A stretch of 59,118 nt of DNA from an uncultured Acidobacteriota bacterium (GTDB lineage: Bacteria > Acidobacteriota > Blastocatellia > Pyrinomonadales > Pyrinomonadaceae), in NCBI GenBank assembly GCA_937859595.1, contig CALMAH010000038.1:1-59118 (forward strand). Direction: 5' to 3'. A program made the position numbers and the translations under genes. Below are positions 36,368-45,407 of this stretch, piece by piece. Numbering within the stretch: the first letter of the stretch is position 1; every line of letters starts with the position of its first letter. A model generated the notes under the pieces. That model made no database searches and was not told where the DNA came from. It saw only the letters and a list, made by a program, of their open reading frames with translations.

Positions 36368-37525
36368 TTATCCTCCAAATCTAACCAAGATATTCGGTGC
36401 TGCGCGGATGGTGATATTGTTGCTGTAGGTACCGGCCGGGAACGTGGGACAAGGGCCGCTTACCCAGAGAGTTCCCCCTGCGGGCGTGTTGGCCAGTGCG
36501 GTAGAGAGCGTGGTGTAAGGTCGGCGGAACGTACCGTCTGAACCTGCACCGCTAAAGCTACAATCAAGAAAGCGCCAATTCAATTGCGGGTAGAGAAATG
36601 AAACGGTCGCTTGATCTAAGGCGCTCAAATGCGTGGTCTGTCCGATAGCGTTTTGCCATTGCGTTGTATAAGGCTCTCTTACGCTGATAGTTTGCGAAAA
36701 ATCATTCGGACAATTGAGGTTAATGGCAAACGCACATTGGCCGTAGTGCATTACAGAGTCGAAATCATATGCGCCGTAGATCGTAGCCGTATTGAGGATT
36801 GGAAAGTTTTCGTTGAATAGGGTTCCCTGACAACCGCCTCGAACATTAAAGCAGAGAATGGCCACATACGTATCTCGGTCCGGTCTTTGATGCTCGTGAT
36901 AAAAACCAAGCGCGTGCATCAATTCATGAACAATGACAAACCTAGCCGGCCAGCTGACAACGTTAAGGATCTGCTGACCGCCTATCATCCCGACAGGAGA
37001 ACTGTTACCTGAATTATCCCTACAGGAATTGTCCTCCTCGCTGGCGGTCGTGTCGTTGGTCGAATCACGGACAAGGACATGATTGGACTCTCCGCAATCA
37101 TTGGATGGACATTGTATAAAATTCACATTGGCTACTGTCTCCAATTCGGCCATAGCAGCGATCATTCTTGTTCGATCGGCGGTTGCAACACATCCGCTGT
37201 CCGGCGCGTTGGTGCAGGTTGAAGTAGGAGCGCAGGCGGTTTCAAATTCGAATGGGACCAGTCCGTTTGGCCACAGGTTATCGCGAAATAACGCGGCATC
37301 AGGCGTTTCACCCCTCAGCACAGCTTCAACAAACCACGTCGGCATCTGAATGTCGCCATCTATTAGGCTGTAGCCTTCAGTCATCTGGCGGCCTAGTTTT
37401 TGCTTTGCTGAATTTTGCTCTATTGGCGGCACCAATTGAGCGCCTGAGGGCAACAAACCCAAAAAACCGAGTGCGAACCAGCAGAGGACGATTCGCGTTA
37501 CGAACGATCCAGTTAGATTTCTCAT
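36368..37525 (-). CDS. Astacin-type (M12A) zinc metalloprotease, secreted
   Basis: A ~385-residue secreted metalloprotease. The zinc site is the full astacin signature: HELMHALGFYHEHQRPD, with three His ligands and catalytic Glu. The Met-turn is expected in SVMHYG. The signal peptide ends PSGAQ, followed by a propeptide (about residues 30-80) and an NLWPNGLVPFEF start of the catalytic domain. The C-terminal ~100 residues form an extra domain that begins DCSFSGAGSDGTFRRP and resembles a right-handed beta-helix start. ATG 37525 is preferred over 37531 because GAGGA lies six bases upstream. Confidence 0.9.
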   Translation of the reverse strand: MRNLTGSFVTRIVLCWFALGFLGLLPSGAQLVPPIEQNSAKQKLGRQMTEGYSLIDGDIQMPTWFVEAVLRGETPDAALFRDNLWPNGLVPFEFETACAPTSTCTNAPDSGCVATADRTRMIAAMAELETVANVNFIQCPSNDCGESNHVLVRDSTNDTTASEEDNSCRDNSGNSSPVGMIGGQQILNVVSWPARFVIVHELMHALGFYHEHQRPDRDTYVAILCFNVRGGCQGTLFNENFPILNTATIYGAYDFDSVMHYGQCAFAINLNCPNDFSQTISVREPYTTQWQNAIGQTTHLSALDQATVSFLYPQLNWRFLDCSFSGAGSDGTFRRPYTTLSTALANTPAGGTLWVSGPCPTFPAGTYSNNITIRAAPNILVRFGG

Positions 37526-37538
37526 TACCATTCCTCGT

Positions 37539-39077
37539 TTATTGGAGCGAGACCAGAACCAAGACCATTCCTTTCCCGGATCTGAGTTCAGTCATCGCCT
37601 TACCGATGATCGCTCCGTTTGCCCGTCGGTGATCTCTGACCTTCATCGCGTAACCCGGCGTGTTGGAGGACGTCAAAAGATCTCCGGGCCGGATCGGTTT
37701 GCTCGTAGCATCCGCGAAGACCCAAACCCGTCCGCTCAGAGCAACGGGCAAGACATCGTCGCTTTCGCTCAAGTTTGGCAACAACATTCCCGGTACAAGG
37801 TTGTTCGCCCCGCTAACGATCCCGGCGACCCGTCGATCGTATGCGCCCCTGGCGAGAATTAACCGTCCCGTATTTGCCGGGTCAATTGCGACAACCATTC
37901 CGGGAATGATATTCGTATCCGCCATTTCAAAATGTTCCGCCAGGTCGGAGCCGCCGGTGATCTGCAGGATACCCGTTCGTGTTGTTCCTTCAACACTCAA
38001 TCTCTGGGTTGGATTGGTGGTTCCTATTCCTACATTGCCGTTTGCGGCGACAACCAGCCTGTATTGTCCTGCGGTTTCGTCCTGCAGATAAAATTGATCT
38101 CCGTTGAAGGCCTGCGACGTGCCGATAAACCAACTTCGGTTCGCCGTACGCATATAAAATCTCGCCCAGGCGTTTTGCCCACCCGTCGTTTGGGAGACTA
38201 TGCTTGCTGATGAGCTGGTTATAGATCGTAGCCCGCCTGATACGTCAAGGCGGAAATTCACGCTCGGGATCGCACCGATACCGACATTGCCACCGCCGGA
38301 ATTAAGAATTGTGTGGGCCCCGTCTGTGCTCAGGTATAACGGTACTGCCATGGACGAGCCGTAGTTGAAACCCGTTATCTTTAAATTTTCGCCCGCTCCG
38401 CTCTGTAGTACGAGACTGTTGCCGGATGTTGCGTCTGTGACCCGCTGCTGCGAGTTGAATCCGGTGCCTCGGATCTCAAGACCGGAGGCCGGAGAAGTTG
38501 TGCCGATACCGATCCGGCCTCCGAAGAATCCGTTCCCGCTGATGTTAAAATTTGCGGTCTGTTGTGGCGCTGCCGCATTTTTGATGAATGTGCCGTCAAC
38601 GCTCGAACTGGTAACATACTCGCTTGCATCAATGCCGCCGAGCTGTACTGCATTGCTGGCGGTCGTGGCCGTATCGGCATCAAGAGCCTTAATCGCAAAC
38701 GGGGAGCTCTTTATCTGTTGTCGGGGTGAAAGGATAGTATATTCTCCGCTCGACGCGCCAGGCCGGACCTCGATCTGCAGGAATCGAGCCTCTCCGGTCG
38801 TGAACGCCGCGGCGCCGAAATCAAGTTCGACGGTAAAAATGCCATTCACAACATTCGCATCGTTTATGATCACATCAGGGCCGATCTGATCTCCGTTGAC
38901 AAGCTGGTCGAACAGCTTGAATGTAAGATCATATGGCCCGTTGGCTTCGACCAGGTTATCCGTAAGCTTTCCTTGAAACGAGAACCCCGTGGTTTGCCCT
39001 TGAAGTTCACTGGCCGTGGTCATTCCGAAAAGCAGACCAAAAGCTATCACGAGTATCCATCGTTGCGATCGTCTCAT
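37539..39077 (-). CDS. Secreted tail-fibre-like repeat protein
   Basis: A 512-residue secreted protein (signal peptide ending ELQGQ). Residues ~28-140 form a domain common in Acidobacteriota (FSFQGKLTD, GPYDLTFKLFDQL, NGIFTVELDFG, GEARFLQIEVRPG). After it, G-N-V-G-I-G-T-x-x-P repeats appear (RIGIGTTSP, GNVGIGA, GNVGIGTTNPTQRL), as in phage tail-fibre and collagen-like surface proteins. The C-terminal ~110 residues (VVAIDPANTGRLILARG, RVAGIVSGANN) look like the peptidase-G2/IMC-type end domain of such fibres. Adhesion or display is inferred. The astacin gene starts 13 bases after its stop, so the two are probably one operon. Confidence 0.82.
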   Translation of the reverse strand: MRRSQRWILVIAFGLLFGMTTASELQGQTTGFSFQGKLTDNLVEANGPYDLTFKLFDQLVNGDQIGPDVIINDANVVNGIFTVELDFGAAAFTTGEARFLQIEVRPGASSGEYTILSPRQQIKSSPFAIKALDADTATTASNAVQLGGIDASEYVTSSSVDGTFIKNAAAPQQTANFNISGNGFFGGRIGIGTTSPASGLEIRGTGFNSQQRVTDATSGNSLVLQSGAGENLKITGFNYGSSMAVPLYLSTDGAHTILNSGGGNVGIGAIPSVNFRLDVSGGLRSITSSSASIVSQTTGGQNAWARFYMRTANRSWFIGTSQAFNGDQFYLQDETAGQYRLVVAANGNVGIGTTNPTQRLSVEGTTRTGILQITGGSDLAEHFEMADTNIIPGMVVAIDPANTGRLILARGAYDRRVAGIVSGANNLVPGMLLPNLSESDDVLPVALSGRVWVFADATSKPIRPGDLLTSSNTPGYAMKVRDHRRANGAIIGKAMTELRSGKGMVLVLVSLQ

Positions 39078-39272
39078 TATTTGTTCCCTCCAAATCTATA
39101 TGCGGAATGAGCTTCCGGCCGACGCTAAAGCGAAAATTTAGGAGCAGTAGTGTCGCAACGAAAATTGTCTTTCTTTTTCCAACAACATCGACTAAACTCA
39201 CGATTAGCGAAAGTCGAAAGTCCAGTCGGTTCCACTGCCCCGTGATCACGAATATATTGCGAGGTTGCGGGT

Positions 39273-41570
39273 ATGTCTTTGAATTTAACTTCAAATTTTA
39301 TTGAATTTAACTTTGAGGTGGCTAAAGGTTCTAAACACAGAAGTTATAGATTTGAAGAATTTCGGCTCGACGCCGAGAATTTGATGTTGTACAGGGGCGA
39401 TTGCGAGGTATCGCTGCCGCCGAAGGCAGTCGAGACGCTTCTCGTGCTGATCGAGAACCGCGGCACCATAATTACCAAAAACGAGCTGATGGATCGCGTA
39501 TGGAGCGACGCGATAGTCGAAGAGTCCAATCTTTCCCAATATTTATACCGTCTCAGAAAAACACTTGGTACGCGAACGGATGGCCAACCGTTTATCGAGA
39601 CCTACCGCCGCCGTGGCTATCGCTTCAACGGTGTAGTGCGCGTCTGGGAAGATGAGCATCCTGGGGTCCAGTTTCCAAGCGATACGACCGTTCGATCAAA
39701 TGATGTCGAGAGGCAAGGCAATGTTCTTAAGTTTGCCGACCGAAATGAAGACGTGACGGCTCCGCGCGAGCCTTTGAATCGTATTGAAACAGCGAACACG
39801 ACAGTGCCCAAGCGAGCTATCGCCACCACCGCAGTATTGGGTATCGCGGCAGTGCTACTTACCGCAGTTGCTGCCGCATTTTATTACCGGCCCGAGTCTT
39901 CTTCATCAGCTGAAGTTTCCTTCGGAACCCGTCACGAACTGACACTAACGCGCCTTACAAATGGAGCCGCTCCGGTAGATGCGACGATCTCGCCGAAGGG
40001 CGACTATTTCGTGTATCACGAACAGGACGGCGACTTGGCTCATCTTTTTCTGCAACAAACCGGCGAATCGAGTAGGATCGAGATCTCACAGCCGATGAAC
40101 AAGATCTTAGGGGCGAAGACATTCACGCAAGATGGCGGGCATGTTTATTTTCTTGCGTCGGGGATAGATATCTCGCATGCATCGCTATATCGTGTGCCGA
40201 CGCTTGGAGGTACCCCGATAAAGCTACTGGATCGGATCGACTCACCAGTTTCCTTCTCACCGGATGGTGAGGAAATGGTATTCGTTCGGAACGAGTCCGG
40301 GACGGGCGAGTCTACGCTCATAGTTGCGAACTCGAATGGCGAAAACGAGAGGGTGTTGTTGACCCATACAAAGGAACTGGGGTTGCTGGGATATCCTTCT
40401 TGGTCGCCGGATGGCCAAACGATAGCCTACAGCGTTCTACTTCGGGAATCCTTCGAGATACGTCGAATTGATGTTAGATCACAGGGGACAGAACTGTTTT
40501 CGCCCGACCGTTGGACCACCGTTTATCGAAAGATGTGGACTCGAGACGGTTCCGGACTGGTTTTCATTGGTACAAGACTTGGTGAGGGGCTTTCGACCAA
40601 GCGCGATACTTTATTTTACCTATCGGTCAAGACCGGCGAAGCTTATCGAATATCGAGTGATGGAAACCGATATCAGATCGCGAGCCTTGGTATGACCGAT
40701 CGTGACGAGGTAATTGCTGTACCGTTCAGCCGTTCATCACAGATCTGGCAAGTAAATGTGAACGGCGACAGCCGCACCGCGGTCCAGATAACGAAAGGCC
40801 AGGCCGACGGCCGGCCCGGCCTTGCAACAATGCCGGACGGTCGGCTGGTTTACATAGCGCGCAGCGGGGAGAATCTGAGTGTTTTCATTGCAGAACCGGA
40901 CGGGAGCAGACCGCGGCAATTGACGTATGACCCGCCGCACGTAGAAGAGGTCAGGGTCTCGCCAGACGGAACCTATCTCGTTTTTGCGGCTACGATCGGC
41001 AAGCGATCACATTTGTTTCGTATCGACCCAGACGGATCAAACATAAAACAGTTGACGGGCGCTAATACAACCCAGGCGTACTCAGCGATCTCACCAGACG
41101 GGGAATCGATCGTATTCGATTCGTATGATTACGACGCTGCTGACATCCGTCGAAGGTTGCTTCGAATGTCGTCTAACGGTGGCGAACCCGTTGTGCTTGC
41201 TGACATCGACTGTCATACGCCTGACGTTTCGCCTGACGGCCGATTCATCTCCTGTATCGCCGAAGGCCGGATCGTCGTGGTCAACTCGCAGACGGGGGAG
41301 GTCATGAAGAGGTTCGATACCGTCAAAGTAGCGTTTTTCAATCCCGGCGCCAAATGGTCGCCGGACGGCCGCGATCTCGTTTACGTGGCCCGGCGAAAAG
41401 ACTTTTCAAACCTCTGGCGCCAGCCTATCGACGGGGGGCCGCCACAGCAGCTTACCGATTTTACCAGCGGTGAGCTACACAACTTCGCCTTTTCGCCTGA
41501 CGGTACACTACTTTACGTTGCTCGTGGATACGAGGTCCGTGACGCAATGCTGATCGCAGGATTCAGGTAA
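39273..41570 (+). CDS. Winged-helix DNA-binding / TM / TolB-like propeller protein
   Basis: A 765-residue membrane-bound one-component regulator. Residues ~23-110 form an OmpR/PhoB-type winged helix (FRLDAENLMLYRG, SLPPKAVETLLVLIENRG, ITKNELMDRVW, LSQYLYRLRKTLG, IETYRRRGYRF). A linker precedes one transmembrane helix (about 182-205, AIATTAVLGIAAVLLTAVA). The periplasmic part is a PD40/TolB-type six-bladed propeller with repeated SPDG motifs (FSPDGEEMVF, WSPDGQTIAY, VSPDGTYLVF, ISPDGESIVF, FSPDGTLLYV). CadC-like topology is clear. This fusion is very common in Acidobacteriota, where it is thought to sense envelope signals; the target genes are not known. Confidence 0.9.
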   Translation: MSLNLTSNFIEFNFEVAKGSKHRSYRFEEFRLDAENLMLYRGDCEVSLPPKAVETLLVLIENRGTIITKNELMDRVWSDAIVEESNLSQYLYRLRKTLGTRTDGQPFIETYRRRGYRFNGVVRVWEDEHPGVQFPSDTTVRSNDVERQGNVLKFADRNEDVTAPREPLNRIETANTTVPKRAIATTAVLGIAAVLLTAVAAAFYYRPESSSSAEVSFGTRHELTLTRLTNGAAPVDATISPKGDYFVYHEQDGDLAHLFLQQTGESSRIEISQPMNKILGAKTFTQDGGHVYFLASGIDISHASLYRVPTLGGTPIKLLDRIDSPVSFSPDGEEMVFVRNESGTGESTLIVANSNGENERVLLTHTKELGLLGYPSWSPDGQTIAYSVLLRESFEIRRIDVRSQGTELFSPDRWTTVYRKMWTRDGSGLVFIGTRLGEGLSTKRDTLFYLSVKTGEAYRISSDGNRYQIASLGMTDRDEVIAVPFSRSSQIWQVNVNGDSRTAVQITKGQADGRPGLATMPDGRLVYIARSGENLSVFIAEPDGSRPRQLTYDPPHVEEVRVSPDGTYLVFAATIGKRSHLFRIDPDGSNIKQLTGANTTQAYSAISPDGESIVFDSYDYDAADIRRRLLRMSSNGGEPVVLADIDCHTPDVSPDGRFISCIAEGRIVVVNSQTGEVMKRFDTVKVAFFNPGAKWSPDGRDLVYVARRKDFSNLWRQPIDGGPPQQLTDFTSGELHNFAFSPDGTLLYVARGYEVRDAMLIAGFR

Positions 41571-41664
41571 AGGATGAATGGTCCCAGACCGTAGATATCT
41601 GGGTTTACTATTTTTTGAAGCCGTTACAAATCGACAAGTGATTGGAAATTGCAGAAGTCCGGGC

Positions 41665-41958
41665 CTAGCGGCGGCGGGCGGCAACGGCCTTTTTCTTTTT
41701 TGCCGATGCCGGCTTCATTTTCGCAGGTTTATTGGCGTTTGGGGCCTTTCTTGGTTTGGCGGCGGCTTTATAGTCGGCGACCCGTTTCGAAAGCGTGTTT
41801 CGGTGGATACCAAGGGCATCTGCGGTGTGCGAGAGGTGCTTGCCGTTTCTGGCAAGGGCCTTTTCTATGTAGAGTTTTTCAAACTCACTGATGGCCTCGC
41901 TGAGCAGGATATGCCCGTCGAGCATCTCGTCAATAAGGTTGTCCATAAGGTCACGCAT
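41665..41958 (-). CDS. Fis-type HTH protein with Lys/Ala/Pro-rich histone-H1-like tail
   Basis: A 97-residue protein. Residues ~1-64 are a Fis-like dimer/HTH module: LSEAISEFEKLYIEKALARNG, then LSHTADALGIHRNTLSKRV, as in the C-terminus of NtrC-type activators. Residues 65-97 are a basic low-complexity tail (KAAAKPRKAPNANKPAKMKP, then AKKKK and RRR) resembling histone H1 and Hc1-like bacterial proteins. A nucleoid-associated or global regulatory role is the best guess. It begins 19 bp downstream of purC on the same strand and is likely co-transcribed. Confidence 0.82.
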   Translation of the reverse strand: MRDLMDNLIDEMLDGHILLSEAISEFEKLYIEKALARNGKHLSHTADALGIHRNTLSKRVADYKAAAKPRKAPNANKPAKMKPASAKKKKAVAARRR

Positions 41959-41977
41959 CGTCAGCCAACAAAAAAGA

Positions 41978-42883
41978 TCAATCGAGCTTAAGTTCCTGTC
42001 CGGTCAATTTCCGGTATGCTTCGAGATAGCGTTCCGACGTGGCTTCGGCGATCTCATCAGGCAACGGGGGAGCGGGCGGTGTCTTGTCCCAGTCGAGCGT
42101 CTCAAGAAATTCGCGGACGAACTGTTTGTCGAATGAGGGCTGAGCATGGCCCGGTTCATATCGACCGGCATCCCAGAACCGTGATGAATCGGGCGTCAGC
42201 ACCTCATCGACAAGAAGAATATTTCCATCCTTGTCCCGGCCAAACTCAAATTTTGTATCGGCGATGATGATGCCGCGCGTCAGGGCATACTCGCTCGCTT
42301 CGGCGTAGATCGCCTTTGAGATCCGCTTTAGCTCCGCCGCTGTGTCGTGCCCCAGAGTACCGACGAATTCCATCTGTGTGATGTTCTCATCATGTCCCGA
42401 GGCGGCCTTTGTAGCAGGCGTGAATATTGGCTCAAGCAGCTTGTCACACTGTTTAAGGCCGGGCGGCAAGTCGTGGCCGCAGACAGAGCCGGTCGCCTGA
42501 TAATCTTTCCATCCCGAACCTTCGAGATAGCCGCGGACGACGCATTCCACAGGGAAGACCTCGGTCCTCTTAACCAGCATCGAACGGCCGCGGAGTATCT
42601 CATGGCGGCGGACGAGCTCGGGCATCTCGTCGAGCTCGATGGTAACGAGATGATGTTCGGTTATGTTTTCAAGCCTGCGAAACCAGAATGCGGAAAGGGC
42701 CGTCAACACCGCGCCTTTGTATTTGATCGGCGTCGGCAATATACAGTCAAATGCCGAAAGGCGGTCAGTGGCGACAAGCAGAAGATGGTCGTCGTCAACA
42801 AAGTAAACGTCGCGTACCTTCCCGCGATGGACCAGCGGAAGCCCGGTAAAAGATGAATCCGAAAGTATTGTTGCCGTCGGCAT
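41978..42883 (-). CDS. purC: Phosphoribosylaminoimidazole-succinocarboxamide synthase
   Basis: A 301-residue SAICAR synthetase, which condenses CAIR with aspartate using ATP in purine synthesis. Family motifs: LVHRGKVRDVYFVDDDHLLLVATDRLSAFD, ECVVRGYLEGSGWKDYQ, ADTKFEFG and LVDEVLTPDSSRFW. The 300-residue size matches the eukaryote-like/long bacterial PurC group rather than the ~240-residue E. coli enzyme. Start ATG 42883. It diverges from the peroxiredoxin gene. Confidence 0.96.
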   Translation of the reverse strand: MPTATILSDSSFTGLPLVHRGKVRDVYFVDDDHLLLVATDRLSAFDCILPTPIKYKGAVLTALSAFWFRRLENITEHHLVTIELDEMPELVRRHEILRGRSMLVKRTEVFPVECVVRGYLEGSGWKDYQATGSVCGHDLPPGLKQCDKLLEPIFTPATKAASGHDENITQMEFVGTLGHDTAAELKRISKAIYAEASEYALTRGIIIADTKFEFGRDKDGNILLVDEVLTPDSSRFWDAGRYEPGHAQPSFDKQFVREFLETLDWDKTPPAPPLPDEIAEATSERYLEAYRKLTGQELKLD

Positions 42884-43048
42884 AACGGGTGACAGTTTAG
42901 GGAATATCAGATAACTTTATTATGAAACGCTTCTCTCGTAAAGTTAGCCCACTCGTTCGCCGGAGTGCACAGGATGATCGCAGCTCACGCTTCGAACTCG
43001 CCGGGACGTATGCATCGCAGATCGATCATCTGACGAAATAAGCAAGAG

Positions 43049-43594
43049 ATGGGAAATTTTCAGGAACACGCTAGGTCTAAAGTGGTGTCTGTTGGAGATA
43101 TGATGCCCGAGCTATTGCTTGCGGACGAAAAGGGGAAAGATTGGCGGCTTTCAGAACACATGGGCAAGGTGGTCGTGCTGCTCTTCTATCCGCAGAATGA
43201 GACGCTGATGTGCACGAAGCAACTTTGTTCGTTACGAGACCGCTGGGGTGATTATCTTGAAACAAAGGCAGAGATCGTCGGAATATCGCCCGCCGAGCCG
43301 GACGAACACGCAGAGTTTGCCAAAAAGTATCGGCTGCCGATAAGGCTGCTTGCCGATCAGGGCCGGGCGGCAACAAGGGCCTATGCCAAACATCCGATCT
43401 ACCCGGTCAGTTTTACGCGAGCGGTGATCGTGGTGGATGCCGAAGGAAGAGTAAGGGCAAGGCACGTTATGCTGCGTGCGTTTCGCCCGAACGACGATGA
43501 TGTGATAGCCGCAATCTACGCCGCAAGGGGCGACCATCTGGACAAGAAATACGCTCGGGTCCGGTCAAAGATCCGAGGGATGCTGCTTAGATAA
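43049..43594 (+). CDS. Peroxiredoxin (AhpC/TSA, BCP-type)
   Basis: A 181-residue thioredoxin-fold peroxidase: GDMMPELLLADEKGK, KVVVLLFYPQN, peroxidatic Cys55 in ETLMCTKQLC, a second Cys60 in the BCP C-x4-C position, and PVSFTRAVIVVDAEG. Such enzymes reduce hydrogen and organic peroxides with thioredoxin-like donors. The canonical PxxxT-x-x-C motif before the peroxidatic Cys (usually TPGCT) is changed to TLMCT, but T and C are kept. Start ATG 43049. Confidence 0.9.
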   Translation: MGNFQEHARSKVVSVGDMMPELLLADEKGKDWRLSEHMGKVVVLLFYPQNETLMCTKQLCSLRDRWGDYLETKAEIVGISPAEPDEHAEFAKKYRLPIRLLADQGRAATRAYAKHPIYPVSFTRAVIVVDAEGRVRARHVMLRAFRPNDDDVIAAIYAARGDHLDKKYARVRSKIRGMLLR

Positions 43595-43649
43595 AGCTGC
43601 TATCCTTTGTCTGCTAAATATCGACCTACGATCTGACAGCAAAGATCAA

Positions 43650-44510
43650 CTAAGCGAGAAGAGCGTCGGTGGAGGAGGTCGCTTTGGTTTCGCGATCGTG
43701 GAGTTCGATCAAACGGCGAAAATCGCTGAACGTTGGTTGTGAGCCGATCTGTTCGACAAAGCGGCAGACGGCATAACCTGCGGTTGCGGCGTTGTAGTTT
43801 TCGATCCAGAGGCGGTGCATATCCTCTTCGACCTGATCGCGGAACGGGTAGCGTCCGCGTGGTGATTCAACACGGCAGCGCCAGTGTTTCGGCGTAAGAC
43901 GGGCGCGAAAGCTTTCCTGATTTTTACAGAGGCGGACGTAAAGCGGGTCGGAGCCGAAGGCCGATAAGAGGCTTTGGCTTTCGCTGCCTGTCGGGTCGAT
44001 GCGTTTATTTATGACGGCAAGGCGAAAACCGGCAGCAGTGCGGTATACACGGAATGTAAGGTCGGGCAGCGTGGCCGCCTTTTCACGAATTCGGATGAGT
44101 GCCGATTCAAAGGGATCCGACGGGCTGCTGCCGAAAAGGCTCTTGATGAGGCCGATCAAGCCCTGAGAGGCCGGTTTTGGCACGTCGATATCGATGAACA
44201 TCAACCGGGAGGTATTCAGCACCAGCGAGCCGTAGCTGTTGCGGGTGATCATGGCGATCGTCTCGCCGCTCTCGTCCTTTATCTCTTCGATGATCTCCTC
44301 ACGGGCAGGGCGATCCGGATATCCATAACTGTCCGGGAAACCCTCTCCCGAGGCGATCCTCCGGGCAGACCGCTGAACGGCCTCGTCGGCTTTTTTCTGA
44401 GCCTCATCCGGTGTGTCGGCAGACCAGCCCCACGCGACAACGTCCATCGGACGCCCGTCCTTTGAATCTATGCGGATATCCGCTCGTTTCCAGTATCTTG
44501 CGATCTTCAT
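43650..44510 (-). CDS. Conserved hypothetical protein with F-I-D-I-D acidic motif
   Basis: A 286-residue soluble protein. Recognisable blocks: DGRPMDVVAWGWS near the start, RPAREEIIEEIKDESGE, TRNSYGSLVLNTSRLMFIDID, FRVYRTAAGFRL, SDPLYVRLCKNQESFRARLTPKHWRC and a helical end. I recall similar unannotated proteins in many phyla but no assigned role. The DID motif followed ~60 residues later by YRT-AG-R is loosely like the catalytic acidic pair and following strand of archaeo-eukaryotic primase (prim-pol) folds. That is only a suggestion. Start ATG 44510; it is isolated from its neighbours. Confidence 0.75.
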   Translation of the reverse strand: MKIARYWKRADIRIDSKDGRPMDVVAWGWSADTPDEAQKKADEAVQRSARRIASGEGFPDSYGYPDRPAREEIIEEIKDESGETIAMITRNSYGSLVLNTSRLMFIDIDVPKPASQGLIGLIKSLFGSSPSDPFESALIRIREKAATLPDLTFRVYRTAAGFRLAVINKRIDPTGSESQSLLSAFGSDPLYVRLCKNQESFRARLTPKHWRCRVESPRGRYPFRDQVEEDMHRLWIENYNAATAGYAVCRFVEQIGSQPTFSDFRRLIELHDRETKATSSTDALLA

Positions 44511-44662
44511 AAGGCTATCATTATAAGAATTATAAGAATTTGGATTGAACTTTTATCAAAGTTACGATTCGGGATGTTCTGCACGATCGCCTTCTTGTAT
44601 TCGTATCAAAGATCGAAGAAAAGCGGGATTTTTATGAGTGGTTAGAACAACCTTCAACCTAA

Positions 44663-45394
44663 TCAGTATAACTCGCGATCCCGCCAACCTTTTTCCAAGT
44701 ATTTCGGGTTTGGCGAGAACTCTCCAGCCCCGATGTCCAGATCGCCTGAGAACGGGATCCTGTATTCACCCCAATTTGCGACTTTGCGTATTGAGCTGCC
44801 ATATTGCGTCCACGTGCCTAAATACTGATTGTTCCGAAAACTATCAGAATGGAACTCAATATCGTCGTACTGCATTACACCATCGATATCGAGATACCAG
44901 GAAAACACCATTGAACCTTCAAAGACGCCACTGTTCGGCTGCTTGCGGTCTTCGGCGAACTTGTAACTAGCGAAAAGCACACCTTGAGCCTTATGGCCAA
45001 TATCTTTCATCCGATCATCTAGACCCAAACGATGCTGCTTGTATTCAAGGACCCTGTTTATTCTGATCTCACCGCTGAATGTGATCCTATTGCTCTTTAC
45101 GATCGAAATTCCATCTACACGGTAAGCGCGGGGGTCTTTCGGGATTCTTGAGATTGATGTGTAATAGATCTTGAGACGTTGGAAGTCATCACCAATAAAA
45201 CCCAAAAATTGCGTCCGAGGGGTAAATAGTGTTGAGAAATCGTGGGTGACGTAATGATCAACACGGTTTTGAGACTTAAACTTTTCCCCGGCAAAATCCG
45301 GATCTTTCAACATTTGATCCCATCCTTGAGACTGCTGTCCACGGGCGCCCATGATGCTGAGAAGAACCATTGTTACGAATACAACCAGTTTCAT
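44663..45394 (-). CDS. Secreted protein of a Bacteroidota-like family, unknown function
   Basis: A 243-residue secreted protein (signal peptide ending GARGQ). The sequence from FLGFIGDDFQRLKIYY through YKFAED, VFEGSMVFSWYLDIDG, NNQYLGTWTQYGS and IPFSGDLDIGAGEFSPNPKYLEKGW is a well-conserved unit that I recall mainly from Bacteroidota genomes. This is a memory-based comparison. Its role is unknown. Start ATG 45394. It is 13 bp downstream of the DUF2306 gene and probably co-transcribed. Confidence 0.78.
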   Translation of the reverse strand: MKLVVFVTMVLLSIMGARGQQSQGWDQMLKDPDFAGEKFKSQNRVDHYVTHDFSTLFTPRTQFLGFIGDDFQRLKIYYTSISRIPKDPRAYRVDGISIVKSNRITFSGEIRINRVLEYKQHRLGLDDRMKDIGHKAQGVLFASYKFAEDRKQPNSGVFEGSMVFSWYLDIDGVMQYDDIEFHSDSFRNNQYLGTWTQYGSSIRKVANWGEYRIPFSGDLDIGAGEFSPNPKYLEKGWRDRELY

Positions 45395-45407
45395 TCCTTT
45401 ATTATAC

